Assembly (NCBI GenBank): GCA_035635075.1
Contig: DASQBT010000175.1
Coordinates: 1 to 17,123, forward strand
Direction of reading: 5' to 3'
Length of the DNA stretch: 17,123 nt
Origin: DASQBT01 sp035635075
GTDB lineage: Bacteria > Pseudomonadota > Gammaproteobacteria > Burkholderiales > Thiobacillaceae
The translations under genes and the position numbers were made by a program. A model generated the notes under the pieces. It was not told the DNA's origin and made no database searches. It was given only the letters and a program-made list of their open reading frames with translations. Every line of letters begins with the position of its first letter. The stretch's first letter is position 1. Positions 13,079 to 17,123 of this stretch are shown in pieces.

Positions 13079-14866
13079 TTACATGCTTTCCGCTGCCCTC
13101 GCCATGTTCTTGAAAATCAGTTTCCGCTTCACGTTCAGGTAGTCCGGGCTATCGAAGTACTTGTCCACCCACTTGCCATCTTCCGCAAGGTATGGATTGA
13201 ATTCCTTCTTGTGCCCGGCCAGCCATTCGCGGAACGAAAAGTGATCGAACAGCCGCACGAATTCGGTGAAATAGATATCCGCCACACGGTCGTCGCCCTT
13301 GATGACGAGTGTGTTCTCGTCATTCCTCGACGTGGAGTTCTCGCTGTAGTTGGCCGAGCCTGAAATGACGGTTGGCACCTCGCCCAACGGGTCGATCAGG
13401 ATGATCTTGTTGTGTACAAAATCGACTCCCGGTTCGAACAAACTGCCGCTGCTCTTTTCCGCTGCCCACTGATCAATGCCCGACTGTATGTACGAGCCGG
13501 CCGCGACCTCCACATCGCGGTCGTTGGTCTTGAATTGGTTGTAACTCCTGCGCGCATCGAGCAGGATGTAGCGCAAATAGGGTTTGTCTTCGCCAAACAC
13601 CTGCTGGAATCTCCTGTCGATGTTGAACGGATAGATGCAGCAGACCATTTCATCGGCACCCTCCACCTGGTCGGCATAGGTCTGCAGCATGTCGTTGGTG
13701 CTGCGCGGACTGAAGAACACCGACACGCCATTGGGCATCTGGGACGCTTTCAGGTCGGCCCCGTCCTGCAGCGCCATCACCCTGCTTTGATAGGTCTTGC
13801 GGTCCAGATTCTGGTACACCAGCTTCCAGTATTCGAAGTATTTGGCGGCTGTCTTGGCATCATTGATCTGGTGACCCGTGTTGCACTGGCCGAATATCGC
13901 CTTTTCGGAAATGTTGGTCGATCCCGTCCATACGCTAATAGGCTTGTCATCCCTATCCAACAGCACAAAGAACTTGTTGTGGGCCTGGCTCACTTGCTTG
14001 TCCCGTACTCTTCTTACCAGCGACGATGTCCCGGTGGCCTTCAATGCCGCCCGGTTTACCGCCCCGCAGTTCTTCGCGTCATACACCACGTTCACATCGA
14101 TGCCCATTTTCTTTGCGGCCTTCAAGGCCAGCAAGGTTCCGGGATGATGAAATTCGTAACACGCGCCTCTCAGCTTTTGTCCTTTCCGGGCGCTCGCAAT
14201 GAAGGCGAGCAGCCCTTCGTATAAGCCTCTCGACAGCCAGCGATAAGCGCGCTCCCGTTCGACTTTGTCGGCAATGGCATCGGGCCGCTGATTGCCAAAC
14301 TGCTCGACGTACGACTGGCTGCCCGACACGCCGCGATTGAAGAAAATGCCGTGCCTGCCCCTTGTTTGCTGCTCCGTGGCAATCGTTATCTGTTCCGTCA
14401 TGTAGATTTGCAGGTTCCTGGGCGTGCCGTTGAAGGCTGTGACCAGGTAGGTGTACTCCGTCCCGGGTTCGGCGGTGAAATCCTTCCACAAGAAGCCTTG
14501 CACCGGATGCAGGTGGGTGGGATATTTCTGACCCTTCACCTTCCTCAGATCCTTTTCCGCGATCGGAATAACCGACTTGAAAAATTTCTGACCGTACAGC
14601 CAGATCCGCTTCTTGCTCTTGGTCTCAACACGCTCGAACGCAAAGCCCAGCAGATCCGCCGGTTTCACTTTCATGTCCATCGAAAGAACCACCGTGTGCG
14701 TGCCTGAAACGGCATACAGTTCCAAACCGGAGCTTGTCTTCTTGCGTCTCATGGCATTGGCCTGCCTATACGAGTTCCAATTTTTTGCCGGCTCCGGCGG
14801 CAGTTGAGCGCCAGCCGACGACCTAACGGCATTCTCTTCCTGGCACAATATTCGAATGGCCAGCAT
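13079..14866 (-). CDS. Phospholipase D-like protein, second type
   Basis: The frame has 595 codons from ATG 14866; a likely alternative start is ATG 14752 (MRRKKTSSGLEL), since the first 38 residues look unstructured and neither start has a strong ribosome binding site. Residues from about 40 to 160 look like beta-rich, fibronectin-type III-like sequence (FTAEPGTEYTYLVTAFNGTP). Two PLD motifs follow: HNKFFVLLD at His296 with TGSTNIS, and HNKIILID at His485 with SGSANYS. In the first motif Asp is one residue later than the HxK(x)4D consensus. The pair should form a phosphodiesterase or nuclease site. No signal peptide is obvious. It shows little resemblance to the PLD protein at the left edge. 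It lies between the helicase and the channel gene on the same strand with gaps of 136 and 199 bases, so it is probably transcribed on its own. Confidence 0.88.
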   Translation of the reverse strand: MLAIRILCQEENAVRSSAGAQLPPEPAKNWNSYRQANAMRRKKTSSGLELYAVSGTHTVVLSMDMKVKPADLLGFAFERVETKSKKRIWLYGQKFFKSVIPIAEKDLRKVKGQKYPTHLHPVQGFLWKDFTAEPGTEYTYLVTAFNGTPRNLQIYMTEQITIATEQQTRGRHGIFFNRGVSGSQSYVEQFGNQRPDAIADKVERERAYRWLSRGLYEGLLAFIASARKGQKLRGACYEFHHPGTLLALKAAKKMGIDVNVVYDAKNCGAVNRAALKATGTSSLVRRVRDKQVSQAHNKFFVLLDRDDKPISVWTGSTNISEKAIFGQCNTGHQINDAKTAAKYFEYWKLVYQNLDRKTYQSRVMALQDGADLKASQMPNGVSVFFSPRSTNDMLQTYADQVEGADEMVCCIYPFNIDRRFQQVFGEDKPYLRYILLDARRSYNQFKTNDRDVEVAAGSYIQSGIDQWAAEKSSGSLFEPGVDFVHNKIILIDPLGEVPTVISGSANYSENSTSRNDENTLVIKGDDRVADIYFTEFVRLFDHFSFREWLAGHKKEFNPYLAEDGKWVDKYFDSPDYLNVKRKLIFKNMARAAESM

Positions 14867-14891
14867 GAACCCATGCCTGCTTGTTCTTAAT

Positions 14892-14905
14892 GATATCGAA
14901 ATATC
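14892..14905. promoter_or_regulatory. Small palindrome upstream of the second PLD gene
   Basis: GATAT (14892-14896) and ATATC (14901-14905) face each other across CGAA, 26-39 bases before ATG 14866. On the minus strand TTGAAA lies just upstream and could serve as a -35 box, though the -10 match is poor. A repressor site or promoter is possible. Confidence 0.25.
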
Positions 14906-15002
14906 TTACCTCGTTCGTCTTTCAACCCCTGTCCGGCGGTTTCAGACTTCACGGATGACCTTGTTTGAGGCGCCGACATGGGTCAGGCAATCGCTTGCGC
15001 GG

Positions 15003-17093
15003 TTATTTGGCGAGCAGCATCGCCTTGATCCTGGCCCGCATGTCCACGACCTGTTCCTGCGCACCGACGCGATCCGCGATTGCTTCTGCAACTGGCCAGG
15101 ATTTCGTCTCGAACAGATGCAGCAAGCTGCCCGGAATGAAGCGCGTTCTTCCGGCATAGACGTGACAATCGCCGAATTGCGCCTGTTGCGACACAAAAAA
15201 ACGCTGCGGCACCACGATATCCAGATGATCTTTGGCACGCGTCATGGCCACGTAAAGCAGCCGTCGCTCCTCCTCGATTTCCCCTGCGCTTCCAGTCGAG
15301 AGGTCGGACGGCAGGCAACCGTCCACTGCATTCAACAGATAAACGGCCTTCCATTCCTGTCCCTTGGCCGAATGGATGGTGGACAGGATCAGATAATCTT
15401 CATCGCGCAGCGGCATCCCGGCCTCGTCGCTGGTCGCGTCGGGCGGGTCAAGCGTCAATTCGGTGAGGAAGCGCTGACGAGACGGATAGGTGGCGGCGAT
15501 CTTCGCCAACTGATCGATATCGGTCTGGCGAACCTGCGCGTCTTCGTGCAGGCGCTCCAGCGGATCCGCATACCAGCGGCACACCATCTCGAATTCCGCC
15601 GGCCATGACATGGCGCGCGAATATAAGGTTTCGACCAGGCCGAGAAATTCCTGCCAGGCCTGGGCCGCGGCACCCGGCACGCGCGACTCGCGCAGGCCCG
15701 TCATCACATCCTGTGTCTGCACGAGATTGTCCAAAACCAGGCCGGCGGTCTTGGGGCCGATGCCCGGCAGGAGCTGCACGACACGAAAGCCGGCGATCCG
15801 GTCGCGTGGATTCTCGACCCAGCGCATCACCGACAGCACGTCCTTGACGTGCGCAGCCTCAAGGAACTTGAGTCCGCCGAATTTCACGAACGGAATATTG
15901 CGCCGGGTCAGTTCGATTTCGAGCGCCGCGCTGTGATGCGAGGTGCGGAACAGCACGGCCTGTGACTTGAGCCCGATGCCAAGCTCGCGCCGCGCCAACA
16001 CCTGTTCGACAACGAAGCCAGCCTGCTCCGCCTCGTCGCGCACCGTCACCAGCTGCGGTCGTTCAGTTGATGGCTTGTCGCTCCACAACTCCTTGCGGTA
16101 ACGCTCCGTGGCCAGCCCAATCACGCCATTGGCCGCTGCGAGGATAGTCTGGGTCGAACGAAAATTCTGCTCCAGCGTGACGATCGTGGCCGATGGGCTG
16201 AACCGGGTTGGAAATTCCAGGATGTTGCGCACGGTCGCGCCGCGGAAGGCATAGATGGACTGAGCGTCGTCGCCCACTACGGTAATGCCGCATCCGTCCG
16301 GCTTGAGCGCGAGCACGATGCTCGCCTGCAACAGATTGGTGTCCTGATATTCGTCCACCATGACATGGCTAAAGCGCGCGCCAATCTCCTGCGTGAGCGC
16401 GGGTTCCTGCACCATTTCCGCCCAATAGAGCAACAGGTCATCGTAATCAAGCACGCCCTGGTCGTGCTTGGCGTCGGCATAGGCTATGAACATGCGCATG
16501 AGCTCCGCCTCCCATTCCGCGCACCAGGGGAAGCGGCGCTGCAACACCTCAGCCAGTGGAGAGAGAGTGTTGACCGCCGCAGAGTAGATGGACAGGCAGG
16601 TGTTCTTGCGCGGAAAGCGCTTGGCAGTAGCTGATAGGCCCAGCTCGTGCCGCACCAGATTCATCAGGTCTGCCGAGTCCTCGCGGTCGTGGATGGTGAA
16701 CGCGGGATTGAGGCCGATGCGGCCGGCGTATTCGCGCAGCAGGCGCGCGCCGATGCTGTGGAAGGTGCCCGCCCAACCGAGTCTTGCCGCAGCGTGCCCG
16801 GGACGTCCAACTTGGCGCACGATGCGCTCGGCTCGCCGCACCATTTCCTCCGCGGCGCGCCGCGAAAACGTCAGCAGCAAAATCGCTTGCGGATCGGCCC
16901 CCTGTGCAATGAGATGGGCGACCCGGTGCGCAAGTGTGTTGGTCTTGCCCGATCCAGCACCGGCAATCACCAGCAGAGGTCCCGCTCCAGGCCCGTCCGT
17001 ACCGTGCTCGACGGCGATTCGCTGTGCCGGGTTAAGGCGCGCCAGATAGGACTGCGCTTCGGAATCTGAAGTCCGTTCGACGCCAATGCTCAT
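15003..17093 (-). CDS. UvrD/Rep-type superfamily 1 ATP-dependent DNA helicase
   Basis: The product is 696 residues, slightly shorter than UvrD or PcrA (about 720). Superfamily 1A motifs are in order: LNPAQRIAVEH (Q motif, 20-30), Walker A GAGSGKT (45-51), TFSRRAAEEM (75-84, motif Ia), LDYDDLL (215-221), Walker B VDEYQDTN (246-253), GDDAQSIYAFRGA (274-286), LEQNFRST (307-314, motif IV), STIHSAKGQEWK (571-582, motif V) and EEERRLLYVAMTRAKD (607-622, motif VI). A helix-hairpin-like LLPGIGPKTAG lies at 441-451. It should be a 3'-5' translocase acting in repair or replication restart. I cannot assign it to uvrD, rep or pcrA from motifs alone, and the short C-terminus argues against a canonical UvrD. 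The ATG at 17093 overlaps the TGA of a possible upstream frame (ATGA), which points to coupling. Confidence 0.93.
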   Translation of the reverse strand: MSIGVERTSDSEAQSYLARLNPAQRIAVEHGTDGPGAGPLLVIAGAGSGKTNTLAHRVAHLIAQGADPQAILLLTFSRRAAEEMVRRAERIVRQVGRPGHAAARLGWAGTFHSIGARLLREYAGRIGLNPAFTIHDREDSADLMNLVRHELGLSATAKRFPRKNTCLSIYSAAVNTLSPLAEVLQRRFPWCAEWEAELMRMFIAYADAKHDQGVLDYDDLLLYWAEMVQEPALTQEIGARFSHVMVDEYQDTNLLQASIVLALKPDGCGITVVGDDAQSIYAFRGATVRNILEFPTRFSPSATIVTLEQNFRSTQTILAAANGVIGLATERYRKELWSDKPSTERPQLVTVRDEAEQAGFVVEQVLARRELGIGLKSQAVLFRTSHHSAALEIELTRRNIPFVKFGGLKFLEAAHVKDVLSVMRWVENPRDRIAGFRVVQLLPGIGPKTAGLVLDNLVQTQDVMTGLRESRVPGAAAQAWQEFLGLVETLYSRAMSWPAEFEMVCRWYADPLERLHEDAQVRQTDIDQLAKIAATYPSRQRFLTELTLDPPDATSDEAGMPLRDEDYLILSTIHSAKGQEWKAVYLLNAVDGCLPSDLSTGSAGEIEEERRLLYVAMTRAKDHLDIVVPQRFFVSQQAQFGDCHVYAGRTRFIPGSLLHLFETKSWPVAEAIADRVGAQEQVVDMRARIKAMLLAK

Positions 17094-17123
17094 GGTTTGG
17101 CGTCCGCAAACATGCGCGTAAGA
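17090..17123 (-). CDS. Possible last codons of a gene upstream of the helicase
   Basis: On the minus strand a frame entering from the right edge reads LTRMFADAKP and stops at TGA (17092-17090), overlapping the helicase start as ATGA. Such 4-base overlaps are typical inside operons. Only ten codons are visible, so identity and even reality are uncertain. Confidence 0.3.
   Translation of the reverse strand, partial: LTRMFADAKP

Noticed and set aside
1..17123. CRISPR array, tRNA, rRNA or intact insertion sequence
   Set aside because: I saw no regularly spaced direct repeats, no tRNA cloverleaf, no rRNA signature and no transposase motifs.

Overview
The window looks like chromosomal DNA from a GC-rich proteobacterium with sulfur-oxidising capacity. 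A soxB thiosulfohydrolase with a Tat signal, a DUF302 protein, an OprO/P-type porin and an exported DsrE-like protein sit together. A PA2779/PA2778-type pair follows, as found in Beta- and Gammaproteobacteria. A betaproteobacterial sulfur oxidiser is my best guess, but no rRNA or other marker gene is present to prove it.

Layout. (1) 1-2141, minus: a large two-HKD phospholipase D protein running off the left edge, preceded by a doubtful 74-codon ORF with a strong ribosome binding site. (2) 2467-2772, minus: a small conserved protein of about 100 residues. (3) 3027-3452, plus: a decayed UbiE-like methyltransferase with an in-frame TAA at codon 4 and a missing C-terminal half. (4) 3551-8128, plus: soxB, a DUF302 protein, a doubtful 50-codon ORF, a porin and a DsrE-like protein, all co-directional; the four certain genes all carry export signals. 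(5) 8257-9176, minus: a short-chain dehydrogenase homologue without the catalytic Tyr/Lys and a small unrecognised ORF. (6) 9462-10808, plus: the PA2779-like membrane protein and PA2778-like C39 peptidase/TPR lipoprotein, behind a good sigma-70-type promoter. (7) 10979-17123, minus: a small HMA-like protein, a K+ channel with a cyclic-nucleotide-binding domain, a second and different PLD protein, a UvrD-type helicase, and probably the last codons of a gene overlapping it.

The clearest functional unit is region 4: the porin could admit oxyanions, SoxB would release sulfate from carrier-bound sulfur in the periplasm, and the DUF302 and DsrE-like proteins may handle sulfur or metals there. No soxXA, soxYZ or soxCD is visible, so this is an isolated soxB locus as far as the window shows. 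The other genes look like independent housekeeping or accessory functions.

Non-coding structure worth notice: a strong hairpin just after soxB; three mutually exclusive pairings in the leader of the K+ channel gene; a 128-base element closed by a perfect 12-bp inverted repeat downstream of that gene; and a 65-base inverted repeat between convergent genes at 10881-10945. No tRNA, rRNA, CRISPR array or intact transposon was seen.
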